Source of the DNA: Hybos culiciformis
Lineage: Eukaryota; Arthropoda; Insecta; Diptera; Hybotidae
Assembly (NCBI GenBank): GCA_964007475.1
Contig: OZ023273.1
Span: 40,859,525-40,923,524, forward strand
Length of the DNA stretch: 64,000 nt
Reading direction: 5' to 3'
In this document: positions 1-13,300 of the stretch, piece after piece
Layout of the letters: each line of letters begins with the position of its first letter
How positions within the stretch are numbered: the stretch's first letter is position 1
Notes under the pieces: model-generated
What the model saw: only the letters and a program-made list of their open reading frames with translations
Database searches by the model: none
What the model was told of the DNA's origin: nothing
Program-made: the position numbers and the translations under genes

Positions 1-1033
1 TGAAGTTAACAATATTTTATATTTTTATATTTAATCATTCGTAACTGCGTGAAATTCCGAAGTTTTCACAATCTGCATGTCAAAATAAAAAATAGACGAA
101 AATATCAAATTGAAATTAGAATCGAATTTGGCAAATAATATTTAAGCTATAAATTAAAAAATATAGGATCAAAAAATAAATGTATATTTCTATTGCTAAC
201 TATTACTTTTTAATTATTTCATAGTCCCTTATTTTATTATACATATATAAATAAATCGACAATAAATTCCGTTGTCACATGAGAATTTTTTTTTGGCGAC
301 CCACAAAGAAAAGGATTATTTAATTTCTTTTTTTTAATGAAAAACTATAAATCATATTTTTATTTTAATTCAAGAATTGTTAAGTGGTGCAAAAATTTAA
401 TTTTTATCATATATCATATGAATATTTAACGTTTTCCAAAAATACTAAAAGGATTTGTTTCTTAATTAAAAAAAAAAAAATCCTCATTGGGAATCGAACC
501 AGGCACCTTCAGACTTACAGTGTGATGTTCTACTATAATACTAAGCCATATTGCCTATATGAGTTTAGCTTTCTAAACAAATACAAAAAATATTTTTGAT
601 TTATTTTCCTAAATAATATTAAATCTCATTATATGGCAATGAGATTAATTTTTTGATTGGTTAGTTAATTTTTCAAACTCGTTTTTTGAGTATTCTAATT
701 CTTTTCTTATTTTTTTTTTTGAGTATTATTTTTTATTCCCCTACAATAAAATAAAAACAAAAAAATGAATGGTTTATTAGACTTTTTTTAATTATATTTT
801 AGAAAGCAAAAATTATATGGCCGTATGGCTTAGTGGATAGAACACCATACTAATAAGTCTGAAGGTGCCAGGTTCGAAACCAATTATGGTTTGTTTTTTT
901 TTTTAATTTTTGAAAAATGATGACGGTCGATTCTCAGAAAAATGATGACGATTCTCAGAAAAATTTTATATGAAAATAAATTTTTACCCTCTACCAAATT
1001 TCTTCCAACGTCGCTAAAGAAGTATAAACTTCA
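1..1033 (+). repeat. Partial tandem-array copy (A0): distal part of one unit plus the inner-end cap
   Basis: This is the same sequence as the last part of arrays A, B and C, in + orientation. It begins inside a unit (the bases from position 1 recur at about 9809, 11329, 12867 and 14389). It holds a minus-strand tRNA-like element at about 482-556 and a plus-strand one at about 819-889, then ends with the inner-end cap whose last bases read GAAGTATAAACTTC (about 1020-1033). Like arrays B and C, and unlike array A, it keeps the stretch around 560-670 that includes the GATTGG motif. The plus-strand B box is damaged by an extra A (GGTTCGAAACC). The rest of the array presumably lies to the left of the window. 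Confidence 0.9.
819..1033 (+). repeat. tRNA-headed SINE-like cap (T3 type), copy 1
   Basis: The head has a box A match (TGGCTTAGTGGATAG) and a box B-like GGTTCGAAACC. It is followed by a body containing a near-duplicated GATGACG...GATTCTCAGAAAAA segment, and it ends in GAAGTATAAACTTC followed by A-rich sequence. Head, body and A-rich tail is the layout of a tRNA-derived SINE. Other copies are at 15132-15345 (+), 53165-53377 (-) and 60403-60615 (-). The T-stem and acceptor stem do not pair properly, so this is not a functional tRNA gene. Confidence 0.7.
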
Positions 1034-2663
1034 AAAAAAATTTTAAAATGAAAAAAAATGAAAGAAAATATTCTTAAAATATCAAATTTTATGAAAATAT
1101 TTTTTTTTATGCAGAAAACTTTTTCAAATGAGTTTTTTAAGTTTGTAAAATAAAAATAATTTTTTTTTTCTTCTTCTTTTACTTAATTTATGACTATAAT
1201 AATATCTGAAAAACTTAGATGGTGAAGTTCTTTGCTATGGGAAAAAATTATAGATTCAAACTAACAAACTTCAAAAAAATAAATGAAAGAAAAATGTATT
1301 TGTGTTTCAAATCAATTCACGATTATATGAAAAATTTATAAATATTTTTATAAAAATAAAATATAACATTTTATAGTTATAAAAAAGCCAAATTTTAAAA
1401 ATTTAAAATATTATTTTGAATTTTTATAAAAAAAAAAAAAGAAAGAATTTTTAAGGATTCCAAACGCCCGAGATCTTATTCAATACTTTATTGAGATTAT
1501 TGAATGTTATCAATTCTGCCGCCGTTTGTTGTTTCGATTCTTCCATATAATAAAATTGATCGTTAACGTTATTAAATGCTTAAATCTTAAATACATTTTA
1601 TCTTTTAAGTCGTCAAATCAACGTCCGGATTGCTCGTGTTTATACATTTAAATAGATTTTAACATTCTTCGCGTCATTTCCGTTACGATCGACGCATACA
1701 GACGTATGTCGGGGGTTAGTCTAGTCGAATCAATAGTTTTTATACAAGATATACTATATATATATTTTATCTTTGCGTTTATTTATGCGGCGATTACAAT
1801 AAGTGGGACTAATTTGACGTTACAAAAAAATTAAATTATATTCAATTTTACAAATAGATAATTGAACAATATTCAAATTTGTCAATCTAAAATTAAATAT
1901 CACAAAGAAGAATAATGTCTATACCTAAAATTGTAAATTAATTAATATATAAAAAGTAAAGTTTCTTTTCTATTCAAATTCTGGTAAAAATTAATTTATA
2001 AAAAAGAATCCAAATTTATTCCAATCCAAATTAGAAAATTGAAAATATTTTTTATTTTTGTTCTGTCAATAAAATACTTTTTATTACAATTGACAGGTCA
2101 AATTGTCACTTTGCTACGCATTTCCATTTTTTCATGTAGACGAACAATTTCGTTCAACTAATTTCAATTTATCCCTGACATTTTTCTGCATTGTCCAGAT
2201 TCGAGAAAATGAAAATTCGAGTTTCGAACAGAAAAAGATCGTATAGAATTTTTTCCCAACCCGCTTTTAATCCCTTAATGTAAACTCCGTATTAGAAGTT
2301 CAAACATTTTCTTTTATAAAAATTTAGGAATGTTTTAGTGAAAAAATTTTAAGCCTTATGAGCTTAAAAAAAAGTTTTTATATAAATAACAAGGTAAAAA
2401 AAAAAGAAGAAAATTTCGTTTCGAAATCCTTCAGAAAAGAAGTAATTTTCTTTTAAAGAATAAAAAAAATAAATTGGAATAAGAAAAATTTCTTTCCAAA
2501 AATAAACAAAAATTATGAACACACACGGTTTGACGACATACATTTTTTTTTCTTTCCGTCAAAGTGAAATTAAATTTCAAGAAACTCTTTTACGTGAGGA
2601 GCATATACGTATCTTAAACTTTTATAAACAGTATAATTCAATAACAAATAATATATATCATTA
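1034..2663. other. AT-rich non-coding stretch with a GC-richer island at about 1465-1820
   Basis: No gene is visible. The sequence at about 1465-1820 is clearly less AT-rich than its surroundings (for example CAATTCTGCCGCCG and CGTTACGATCGACGC). It could be the remnant of an inserted element or a solo LTR, but I found no matching ends and cannot classify it. Confidence 0.4.
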
Positions 2664-3045
2664 GGGTGGCATAAAAACATGAATATTTTCTATAATAAAT
2701 TAATACCAAATTTCAGATTCATACTTTAAAATCTGCAGGTCGCTCAACTCGATTTTATGAAAAAAAAACTTACTTTTGAAACAAAAAGGTATGGTGATAA
2801 TTCGCAAGAGTGAAAGATCAATAAAATTATATTATAACAAATAATTGGCTTGAAGTAATAAATTTTATTTATTAAATTAAATTAATTTTTTAAAATTTAA
2901 AAAACCTTTTTATTAGAAATTTAGAAATGATAAGATTAGATACAAAGTTGGTTTTAGAAAATAAAAAATATGTAGTTCCAAATTTCAACATTTGTTAATA
3001 ATTCAATATAAATCAAAGAAAATTACATACTTTTTTATGCCACCC
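2664..3045. mobile_element. TA-flanked MITE (about 382 bp)
   Basis: The terminal inverted repeats are GGGTGGCATAAAAA on the left and TTTTTATGCCACCC on the right, each bordered by TA. A TA target duplication is typical of the Tc1/mariner superfamily; ATT could also be read as the duplication. There is no transposase ORF, so the element is non-autonomous. The interior is AT-rich and otherwise featureless. Confidence 0.7.
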
Positions 3046-6000
3046 TATTATACATAAAATACACATTACATATATCTTCTATAACAATTTAAAAAAAAAA
3101 AAAAAAATATTTGTTATGCTAAAGACCTAAAATATTTTTCTTATTTGGAAAATCCTATTAAAAAGTTTGTTATGTCATTTACAATTCATAGGTTAAGAAA
3201 CTTTCTTTTTGAATTCTTGAATAAAAAAAAATAAATAAATAAATAAAGGAATAAAATTTCAAATTTAAAAAAAAAAATATATTCAAAATTATACTTTAAA
3301 AAAAGTTTTAATATAAAATAAATTCTGATATTTATTTAGATTATAATGTTATTTTTTTTGTGTGCTTGTGTAAGATAGGGTTATTATCCCTATATCAAAA
3401 TGAGATTAACTAATATGTCATTTCCTCTTAAAAAACTTTCTAATTAGAAATCAAAAGTTATTCAAAAGTTATAATGATTAAGTATAAATTTTTAATTTTT
3501 TTATTTTTTTTTAGTTTTTATTTTCAAATTTATTATCTTCTAATTTTAATAAATCTGCGAAAATTGTTATATTCTTAATCTATAAAAATATTAAATTTTA
3601 TAGTCTTAATAATTTTTCAAAAGAAATAAATTATACATATTATTTTTATATTATAGAAGCTCTAAGAACATTTAGTATAAATTGAAACCTGCGTGTTTAA
3701 ATTTCTTATCTTATAGTCGAAACATAAATTTGTAGATTATATTAAATCGGCCAATTGAAAGATAGACCTGTACACAAATGCCAAATTTATACTTCAGCTC
3801 TTTGCTCGTTCGTTTTATCTTAATTCAGTTCTGCGTTTTTGTTACATTTCTTTTTTGACTTCGACAAAATGTACATAAACTTTAAAAAGAAAGTATGAGA
3901 TTGCTGTAAGTAAGTAAGTAAAATATCGGAAAATAAAAAAAAAAAAAAAGCAAAATAAAATATTATTTGATTTTAAATTGACTTATGAAAAAGACATGAT
4001 ATCATTTTCAGAGCAAAAAATAAAATCAAACTTACATTGATTCAGAGATAAAAAAAAATTTATTTTTGTATTGAAATGTTTTTGTTTTTATTTTTTTTAA
4101 AATAAATAATTTACTTTCGAAGTAAAAGTTTTTTTTTTATTTTTATTTTCCTTAAAGAATGAAAGATATTTAATTCCAGTAGTGCTATTGCCATAACGAT
4201 AATTCCGTTTAAAATTTTATTTTAGAAAATTTTTTTTCAAACTAAGTTTAATCTCGAAATTCAAGAACTTTTTTTATATTATAAAAAATATTGACGTAAA
4301 TATTTTTTGAATTACTAGTTTGAATTAAAGTCCCGAATAAAATCCAATTTTGATTAGATAGAAAATTTAATAATTTATAACATCGAACTGAAATTGTTTT
4401 TTTTTCTTTTTATTAATTACATATTCGTGATAACAACACAATTAATAAATGTATTTCTGTTTATCGCAGATCGCGAAAAACCTTTTCAGTTGAATAAATG
4501 TACAAACATTAATATTATTTTCTTTGATTATTTGAGTTCAACTTAGAATATACTCACGCTTACGTAAGATTATATTTATAATTATAACATAAGAACTATT
4601 CGTTATGGTTTTATATTTATAGATATTCGAAACCTTGCCATCACAAAACTTCATTTATGCGAACTTATAAGCAGAATGAAAAAGTGTCCCTAGGAGGTTA
4701 GATTGTTTATTATTAAAGTCTAATAATGAAATCTGGTGTTTGTATATAATAGTGAACTTTTTTTAATGAATGTATTATATATGTTATGATTGTAGGCAAA
4801 TAACAAAAATATATTATATAATAAAAATAAGTAAATAAGAAGTTTTCCATAAATTTTCTTTTTAAACCGTAAAAAAATAAAATACTTTTGAAGCATATTA
4901 TTTGTGTAAATTATTATTTATTTACAGATTTTTATTTTTTGCTTTATTCTTGAAAAAAAAAAATCAATAAAATTCTCTTGTTTAAACACTAAGTATTGCT
5001 TCAATTCACTAAAAAGCATTAAAAAATATTGGTATCAGGTGTACAAAATTACTTAATTTATTTAAAAAAAAAAAAAAACGAATATATGTATACATATACA
5101 AGTATATTTTTTTTTTAAACTCATATAGGTTTTTTTTTGTATAAAAACATTTTTTTTATAGTATTTTCCAAGCGGAAAATTTCTTATACATGTATTATTT
5201 GAAATACTTTTAACCTTTTTGTTTTTTTGTAATACTCTAAGTGCAAAACTGAAAGCTATCTATAAAATTGATATAAAGTTATAGGAATAATCTAAATTAA
5301 AAAAAAAATTGTTCGAAGTTCTTTAAAGACCTAATTTTTAACAATAATTCATTTTGTTTTTTGAGACAATAAAATTAAAATTAGTGATTTGGAAATGTTA
5401 TAAATTTATGGAAACAGATATTTCAGAAATTTCAGTTCATTCTAAATGAAGATCAAAATTTCAGTGTATAAGTATAATACAACAAATTTGCACTTCTTGG
5501 ATTGAAAATAATATCTTGATTGGTATCAATTGAATTACAATTCAAAATTCATTTAAAGTCAAGAAAATTTCATTTATTATTTTCTTCAAACCCAATTTTA
5601 GTTGCGAAAAGATTTAGAACTCTCCTTACAAACCTTTATATATACCGACTTTGCCCTAAAAATTATAAATAGATTATCATTATTTTTTTAATCCATAAAT
5701 GAACATTTTGTTTTAATTTAGATTTTTTGTCACCTTTAGACTATCGAAACGAATACAATTTTTTAGTTTTACAATAAATAATTGGTTAAAAATAATATTT
5801 TCACTGGAATGAGTATGATCACTAGTAATGATAAATTTTTATAGACTTTTATGTTAACTGTAAGAAATTATCCAATGAAAATATTATTTTGAAATATATA
5901 TGCAATAAGTCGAGAATTAAAAATATCACATTTTTGTTATTTTCTGTTCAATTCCAATAAGTAAAAGACTTTGTTTTCATTATTGAATATTTTCAAAGAA

Positions 6001-6503
6001 TACATTATATACACATTTAATTAAATAAAATAAAATATTAAAATATTAAAATATTTCAAACTCGAAACATTTTACATGCATTTTTCATGAATTTTATTCG
6101 CATATATAAAATACATTAAAATTCGGTTTATCATCACTTCATAAAAATGCTTACTCAAGTGTTACTCTCACAAGTGGTTGTGCATTTAAAAAAAAAAAAA
6201 ACTGAGAGGTAAATTTTCTTGAATAAATTTTTTTTCATATAGAATTCATTTCAATTGAAAAGTTATTGACAAGACAAGTATTACACAAAGTGAAATTATG
6301 CAAAATATAATCCATATCAATCTTATTGTTCATTTGTTTCAAATCATTCTCATCATCTTAAAGTTACACAGAATTTATGAAAATGCAAGTATATTTTATA
6401 TAAATCATAAATTTATACAAATTATAATTTTAGTGTGACGAATTGTGTATTAAAGACATTTTTTTTAAATAAAAATCAATTTAGAGATTGTAAGAGCGCT
6501 TAA
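3046..6503. other. AT-rich non-coding stretch
   Basis: No gene, RNA or intact element is seen. There are many A and T runs and a short GTAA microsatellite at about 3905-3922. Confidence 0.5.
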
Positions 6504-7044
6504 GAGCCCTCATTGTGAAAAATTGCAAAAAATTGGTCTTAGTTTGGCTTTGATTGTAGGGTTACTACAATCTAGACTGAAGTGATTTTTTGATATGTTA
6601 GAGAGTATATAACTGGCTCCAGGGTAGGTGAGGAGGATTTTTTAAATATTGAGTTTTTTGGCCCAAACGAGCCTTTAAAAAACTTGAACACATTTGCTTG
6701 GATTCTGAAGTAAAGGAAAAAGATAATAAAAAATTTCAAACGTAGAAATAAAGCTAAAATACCACTCTCCAGGGCTGGTGACGTGAAATTTTGAATTTCA
6801 TTAATTTCCTAAACAATTTTTAATTAATTTCATTTATTTCTAAAATTTTTTTACTTTTTTTGATAAATTACAGTTTCTGTACAGAAATCAAATTCAAATA
6901 TAGTTTTATTATTTTCTGGTAGAGGTGTTTTTCATACAATTTTTGTCGCATTTTTCACGGCCGTTTATTTTCTGTAAAATAAAACAAAAAAAACTGCAAA
7001 AATAGAAAACAGAAATAGAAAACAGAATTTCAAGTGGAGGGCTC
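6504..7044. mobile_element. TTAA-flanked short inverted-repeat element (about 541 bp)
   Basis: TTAA lies at 6500-6503 and again at 7045-7048. The ends are GAGCCCTC on the left and GAGGGCTC on the right, an exact inverted pair. TTAA is the target-site duplication used by piggyBac-type elements, so the assignment rests on target site only. The interior has no transposase ORF. Confidence 0.6.
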
Positions 7045-7048
7045 TTAA

Positions 7049-8239
7049 CGATATATGTATTTATAAATATTTCGGCTGTTATACGTACTTTGTTTGTTTA
7101 CTTTAATTTAAGGTTTACGCTATCTTTCAAAGTTGCAGTTTTTTTACAAAGGAAGAATACTTTAAAATTTCAACCAATATAGTAACAAATAGACGTCTAA
7201 AATCACATAAATATATAAATTTTTTATATCACGAAAAAAAAACTTTCTTTCTTGTTTTTATATTAAAATACTAAATAATTTTATACTAAAATTATCAATA
7301 TTGAAAAACTTTTAATTTTTCTCTTCTTAATTTTTATTCTCAAATAGCACTGCTGTACATTGTATATTTGCTAATGAGATCTTACGAAGAATATAATATC
7401 TTCTCAAAATGTCGACTTTATTTTAAATTTAATTTTTTTATAACCAAGTTATTTCCCATAACAATGGCTGGCAAAAGTTATTAATGATTTGGTTATGCAA
7501 TTTTTGTGTAATATTTTATGAAAATTATGAATGTACATGCACATAATAATGAAATATGCAAAAACATAAGAAGCTTTTTAATAATAAATAAAAATAAAGT
7601 ATGGAATTAAACTAAAAAATTTACTAGAAGTATATACTTTATGTATATACACATATCATGCTTTATGCTTACAAAAAATAAAGTTTTAGCTTCTGTATAC
7701 TTTGGATATTAACTATAACTATGTTGTATATTTTTATACATACTTTGAGATCATAAGAAAATAACTCTGACGCCATGAAAAATAAATTATATGTAAGCAT
7801 TTTCAAAAAATTGTAATTATGTAAACAAGCATGCAGAGAGAAATTTGTGGAGTTATATTGCTTACTGAATTATATAGTCAAAGTGAAGAAAAGTTTTTCA
7901 ATTAGGCCTGAATTCTAAATATAGCGCACATACATTATAGGTGTTTTAATCATTTTGAACCATAAAAAATTTCATATTTTATAAACATTTACATTATAAC
8001 AAATTAAAGTTGATAAAAAAATTTAAAACCTTTTCAATTAGTTGTTCCATAAATACGCAAGCGATAAATAGAAGTTATTATGACAACCGCAGAAACTGGT
8101 ACAAATATCAGAAACTTATTCAAAGATAAAACTCTCATTTTGAAGAAAAAATTGGTTAAAATATTAGACAACTAATAATGTGAATTTCTTTTCATGGAAT
8201 ATAATATAAGTAAAGTGAATGATATAAATAACTAAATTC
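7049..8239. other. AT-rich non-coding stretch
   Basis: I see no gene or repeat with defined ends here. Confidence 0.4.
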
Positions 8240-8472
8240 TTAGATTTGGTGGTTGTTCAAGCACCTTTTTGCCAGGCTAGACACTATGAGGAGGTACCAT
8301 TTTTGCGTTTTTACAATTTTATCATTTATTTTATCCCTAAGGCAAGGGTACTGGGCCAGAACAAAACACTGATAGAAATTTTTTTTTATAATTTGTATCA
8401 TCCAGGATTCGAAGCGGGAACTTCAGTATTACTATACTGAGAGCAGGCGCTTAAATCACTGTGCCACCCAGC
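8240..8472 (-). repeat. tRNA-related SINE candidate
   Basis: Read on the minus strand from 8472, the sequence begins GGGTGGCACAGTGATTTAAG (box A-like). About 45 bases on it has CGCTTCGAATCC (box B with one change). A GC-richer body without a long ORF follows, down to about 8240. The ORF on the opposite strand (8246-8440) is therefore best read as a shadow of this repeat. It is not related to the array tRNA-like elements beyond the two boxes. The 3' end and target duplication are not resolved. Confidence 0.5.
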
Positions 8473-8760
8473 TTTAGCGCTAACGTTTGATTCCTAATTT
8501 TTAACCAAGGTACACATAATATATAATCACACTATAAACAAGCTGTATATTTATACAGAAATAAATATATGTCAAACAAAACCATAATTTAGCTGCTGAC
8601 GTATTAATGAGTTTCTTTTACTTAATAGCGTTAAAAAGTGTTATTGCTTTTTTTGATATACAAGTAACGTAAAAGAAAAAATATACAAACTAACAAAGCG
8701 TATTATGTTGATGTAGCGAGAAATTTCTTTATTTTGATAAGTTTCCTTTTGAAAAAAAAC

Positions 8761-8977
8761 ACGAAGCAGTCATAGAACTGCCTACAGAAGTTTATACTAA
8801 AGATTTAAACTATGAAATAACAGTGGCTACAAATAATGGACTGCTTTTGGACTGATGGACTGATTTTTATTTTAATTTACATTTTGTACTGAGCAGCCCA
8901 TCATTTGTAGCCACTGTTATTCATAGTTTTTAAATCTGAAGTATAAACTTCTGTAGGCAGTTCTATGACTGCTTCGT
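8761..8977. mobile_element. Foldback MITE, copy 1 (217 bp)
   Basis: The arms of roughly 85 bp are inverted: the left begins ACGAAGCAGTCATAGAACTG and the right ends CAGTTCTATGACTGCTTCGT. They flank a loop of about 50 bp that contains GGACTGATGGACTG. A second copy is at 60163-60392 in the same loop orientation. This copy sits just outside the outer end of array A. No ORF. Confidence 0.85.
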
Positions 8978-9017
8978 ATGTTTTTTTTATTATATTTTAG
9001 AAATGCAAAATCATATG

Positions 9018-9090
9018 GGCTGTATGGCTTAGTGGCTAGAACATCGTACTATAAGAGTGAAGGTGTCAGGTTCGATTCCCCAATGAATAC
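9018..9090 (+). repeat. T1-type tRNA-like element, outermost variant
   Basis: Box A is TGGCTTAGTGGCTAGAAC and box B is GGTTCGATTCC, about 37 bases apart, which suits an internal Pol III promoter. Between them is an anticodon-loop-like CTATAAG. The acceptor and T stems do not pair well, so it is tRNA-derived rather than a working tRNA. The outermost copies in arrays A and B share a GGGCTGTATGGC or GGGTTGTATGGC start, whereas inner copies have GGCCGTATGGC. Inner + strand copies start at 10545, 12072 and 13605. Minus-strand copies are at about 54905-54977, 56506-56579, 58109-58181, 59711-59784, 62143-62215 and 63745-63817. Confidence 0.75.
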
Positions 9091-10285
9091 ATTTTATTTT
9101 CATTTTTTTGAACATAATAATTTTTAATTTTTTTGAACATAATTTTTTTATAGGTAGAATATGTAATTTTTTTGCTTGTAATATTGGGCCCTATATATAC
9201 ATATATTTGAAATTAAAAAAGTGTACGATAATTATGAATTCCTACCCAAAATTTTTGGTCTGGTAATCTTTATTTCACCAGAGCTACCTATTTTGAAATT
9301 TTTTTTTTTTGCATATTTTGAGCCGGGAAAACCTATAATGATAAATTACTTGATCGATATCTATACTATCAATGCCAAAATATACCTATGTTGTTTGTAA
9401 CGAGTTTAGTGCGTCCAATATTATAAATTTGTTTTATAGGATATAATGTTTATAACTTTAGTGGTTACATGATCTCTGTAAAAAATAATCTAGAGTGTGT
9501 AAAAACATTTCCCAGATGTTTCGAAAATTATTTTATTTGATGGAAAATCAGCTCGAATAACTAATTTAAATTAAACATTATGAATTATAAATCGAAATTT
9601 TGTTCATATAAATCGAATTTTAAGACATTTTACTAAATTTTTGTTCATATTAATCAATTGTTAAATAATTTTATTAAATTTTGGCATTTAAATCTATTTT
9701 ATTGTATTTTGTTTATATAAGTCTTATCTGTAAAAGTTCATCATCGACTGGAAATAATATTATTTGTCTAGCTAAATCTATAATTAATTTGAGACGTTAA
9801 ATAATATGAAGTTAACAATATTTTATATTTTTATATTTAATCATTCGTAACTGCGTGAAATTCCGAAGTTTTCACAATCTGCATGTCAAAATAAAAAATA
9901 GACGAAAATATCAAATTGAAATTAGAATCGAATTTGGCAAATAATATTTAAGCTATAAATTAAAAAATATAGGATCAAAAAATAAATGTATATTTCTATT
10001 GCTAACTATTACTTTTTAATTATTTCATAGTCCCTTATTTTATTATACATATATAAATAAATCGACAATAAATTCCGTTGTCACATGAGAATTTTTTTTT
10101 GGGGACCCACAAAGAAAAGGATTATTTAATTTCTTTTTTTTAATGAAAAACTATAAATCATATTTTTATTTTAATTCAAGAATTGTTAAGTGGTGCAAAA
10201 ATTTAATTTTTATCATATATCATATGAATATTTAACGTTTTCCAAAAATACTAAAAGGATTTGTTTCTTTATTAAAAAAAAAAAT

Positions 10286-10350
10286 CCTCATTGGGAATCG
10301 AACCAGGCACCTTCAGACTTACAGTGTGATGTTCTACTACTAAGCCATAT
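10286..10350 (-). repeat. T2-type tRNA-like element (example from array A)
   Basis: Read on the minus strand it has ATGGCTTAGTAGTAGAAC (box A) and GGTTCGATTCC (box B), with CTGTAAG where the anticodon loop would be. It points away from the following T1 element, so T2 and T1 form a divergent pair about 195 bp apart. Copies in arrays A0, B and C have a longer spacing inside box A (TTAGTATTATAGTAG). Plus-strand copies lie at about 53640-53713, 55240-55313, 56841-56914, 58444-58517, 60878-60951 and 62478-62551. Confidence 0.7.
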
Positions 10351-13300
10351 TCTACTACTAAGCTATACCTATGAGTTTTTTTTTGTTGTTAGTTAATTTT
10401 TCAAACTCGTTTTTTGAGTATTCTAATTCTTTTCTTATTTTTTTTTTGAGTATTATTTTTTATTCCCCTACAATAAAATAAAAACAAAAAAATGAATGGT
10501 TTATTAGAATTTTTTTATTATATTTTAGAAAGCAGAAATTATATGGCCGTATGGCTTAGTGGCTAGAACATCGGACTATAAGAGTGAAGGTGTCAGGTTC
10601 GATTCCCCAATGAATACATTTTTTTTTTAATTTTTTTGAACATAATAATTTTTAAAATTTTTTGAACATAATTTTTTTATTGGTAGAATATGTAATTTTT
10701 TTGCTTGTAATATTGGACATATATTTGAAATTAAAAAAGTGTACGATAATTATGAATTCCTACCCAAAATTTTTGGTCTGGTAATCTTTATTTCACCAGA
10801 GCTACCTATTTTGAAAATTTTTTTTTTTTTTGCATATTTTGAGCCGGGAAAACCTATAATGATAAATTACTTGATCGATATCTATACTATCAATGCCAAA
10901 ATATACCTATGTTGTTTGTAACGAGTTTAGTGCGTCCAATATTATAAATTTGTTTTATAGGATATAATGTTTATAACTTTAGTGGTTACATGATCTCTGT
11001 AAAAAATAATCTAGAGTGTGTAAAAACATTTCCCAGATGTTTCGAAAATTATTTTATTTGATGGAAAATCAGCTCGAATAACTAATTTAAATTAAACATT
11101 ATGAATTATAAATCGAAATTTTGTTCATATAAATCGAATTTTAAGACATTTTACTAAATTTTTGTTCATATTAATCAATTGTTAAATAATTTTATTAAAT
11201 TTTGGCATTTAAATCTATTTTATTGTATTTTGTTTATATAAGTCTTATCTGTAAAAGTTCATCATCGACTGGAAATAATATTATTTGTCTAGCTAAATCT
11301 ATAATTAATTTGAGACGTTAAATAATATGAAGTTAACAATATTTTATATTTTTATATTTAATCATTCGTAACTGCGTGAAATTCCGAAGTTTTCACAATC
11401 TGCATGTCAAAATAAAAAATAGACGAAAATATCAAATTGAAATTAGAATCGAATTTGGCAAATAATATTTAAGCTATAAATTAAAAAATATAGGATCAAA
11501 AAATAAATGTATAGGTATTTCTATTGCTAACTATTACTTTTTAATTATTTCATAGTCCCTTATTTTATTATACATATATAAATAAATCGACAATAAATTC
11601 CGTTGTCACATGAGAATTTTTTTTTGGGGACCCACAAAGAAAAGGATTATTTAATTTCTTTTTTTTAATGAAAAACTATAAATCATATTTTTATTTTAAT
11701 TCAAGAATTGTTAAGTGGTGCAAAAATTTAATTTTTATCATATATCATATGAATATTTAACGTTTTCCAAAAATACTAAAAGGATTTGTTTCTTTATTAA
11801 AAAAAAAAAATCCTCATTGGGAATCGAACCAGGCACCTTCAGACTTACAGTGTGATGTTCTACTACTAAGCCATATTCTACTACTAAGCTATACCTATGA
11901 GTTTTTTTTTGTTGTTAGTTAATTTTTCAAACTCGTTTTTTGAGTATTCTAATTCTTTTCTTATTTTTTTTTTTGAGTATTATTTTTTATTCCCCTACAA
12001 TAAAATAAAAACAAAAAAATGAATGGTTTATTAGAATTTTTTTATTATATTTTAGAAAGCAAAAATTATATGGCCGTATGGCTTAGTGGCTAGAACATCG
12101 GACTATAAGAGTGAAGGTGTCAGGTTCGATTCCCCAATGAATACGTTTTTTTTTTAATTTTTTTGAACATAATAATTTTTAAAATTTTTTGAACATAATT
12201 TTTTTATTGGTAGAATATGTAATTTTTTTGCTTGTAATATTGGGCCCTATATATACATATATTTGAAATTAAAAAAGTGTACGATAATTATGAATTCCTA
12301 CCCAAAATTTTTGGTCTGGTAATCTTTATTTCACCAGATATACCTATTTTGAAAATTTTTTTTTTTTTTGCATATTTTGAGCCGGGAAAACCTATAATGA
12401 TAAATTACTTGATCGATATCTATACTATCAATGCCAAAATATACCTATGTTGTTTGTAACGAGTTTAGTGCGTCCAATATTATAAATTTGTTTTATAGGA
12501 TATAATGTTTATAACTTTAGTGGTTACATGATCTCTGTAAAAAATAATCTAGAGTGTGTAAAAACATTTCCCAGATGTTTCGAAAATTATTTTATTTGAT
12601 GGAAAATCAGCTCGAATAACTAATTTAAATTAAACATTATGAATTATAAATCGAAATTTTGTTCATATAAATCGAATTTTAAGACATTTTACTAAATTTT
12701 TGTTCATATTAATCAATTGTTAAATAATTTTATTAAATTTTGGCATTTAAATCTATTTTATTGTATTTTGTTTATATAAGTCTTATCTGTAAAAGTTCAT
12801 CATCGACTGGAAATAATATTATTTGTCTAGCTAAATCTATAATTAATTTGAGACGTTAAATAATATGAAGTTAACAATATTTTATATTTTTATATTTAAT
12901 CATTCGTAACTGCGTGAAATTCCGAAGTTTTCACAATCTGCATGTCAAAATAAAAAATAGACGAAAATATCAAATTGAAATTAGAATCGAATTTGGCAAA
13001 TAATATTTAAGCTATAAATTAAAAAATATAGGATCAAAAAATAAATGTATATTTCTATTGCTAACTATTACTTTTTAATTATTTTATAGTCCCTTATTTT
13101 ATTATACATATATAAATAAATCGACAATAAATTCCGTTGTCACATGAGAATTTTTTTTTGGGGACCCACAAAGAAAAGGATTATTTAATTTCTTTTTTTT
13201 AATGAAAAACTATAAATCATATTTTTATTTTAATTCAAGAATTGTTAAGTGGTGCAAAAATTTAATTTTTATCATATATCATATGAATATTTAACGTTTT

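Noticed and set aside
8246..8440. 64-codon plus-strand ORF
   Set aside because: It lies opposite the tRNA-related SINE candidate and has no recognisable domain.
10545..10617. Functional tRNA genes in the arrays
   Set aside because: Promoter boxes are good, but acceptor and T stems do not pair and the 3' ends are not tRNA-like; treated as tRNA-derived repeats.
10739..10921. Recurrent 60-codon ORF (VYDNYEFLPKIFGLVIF...) present in most array units on the array strand
   Set aside because: It repeats only because the units are recent copies. It needs a GTG start, and homopolymer length changes break it in the outermost units of both arrays, so there is no sign of selection for protein.
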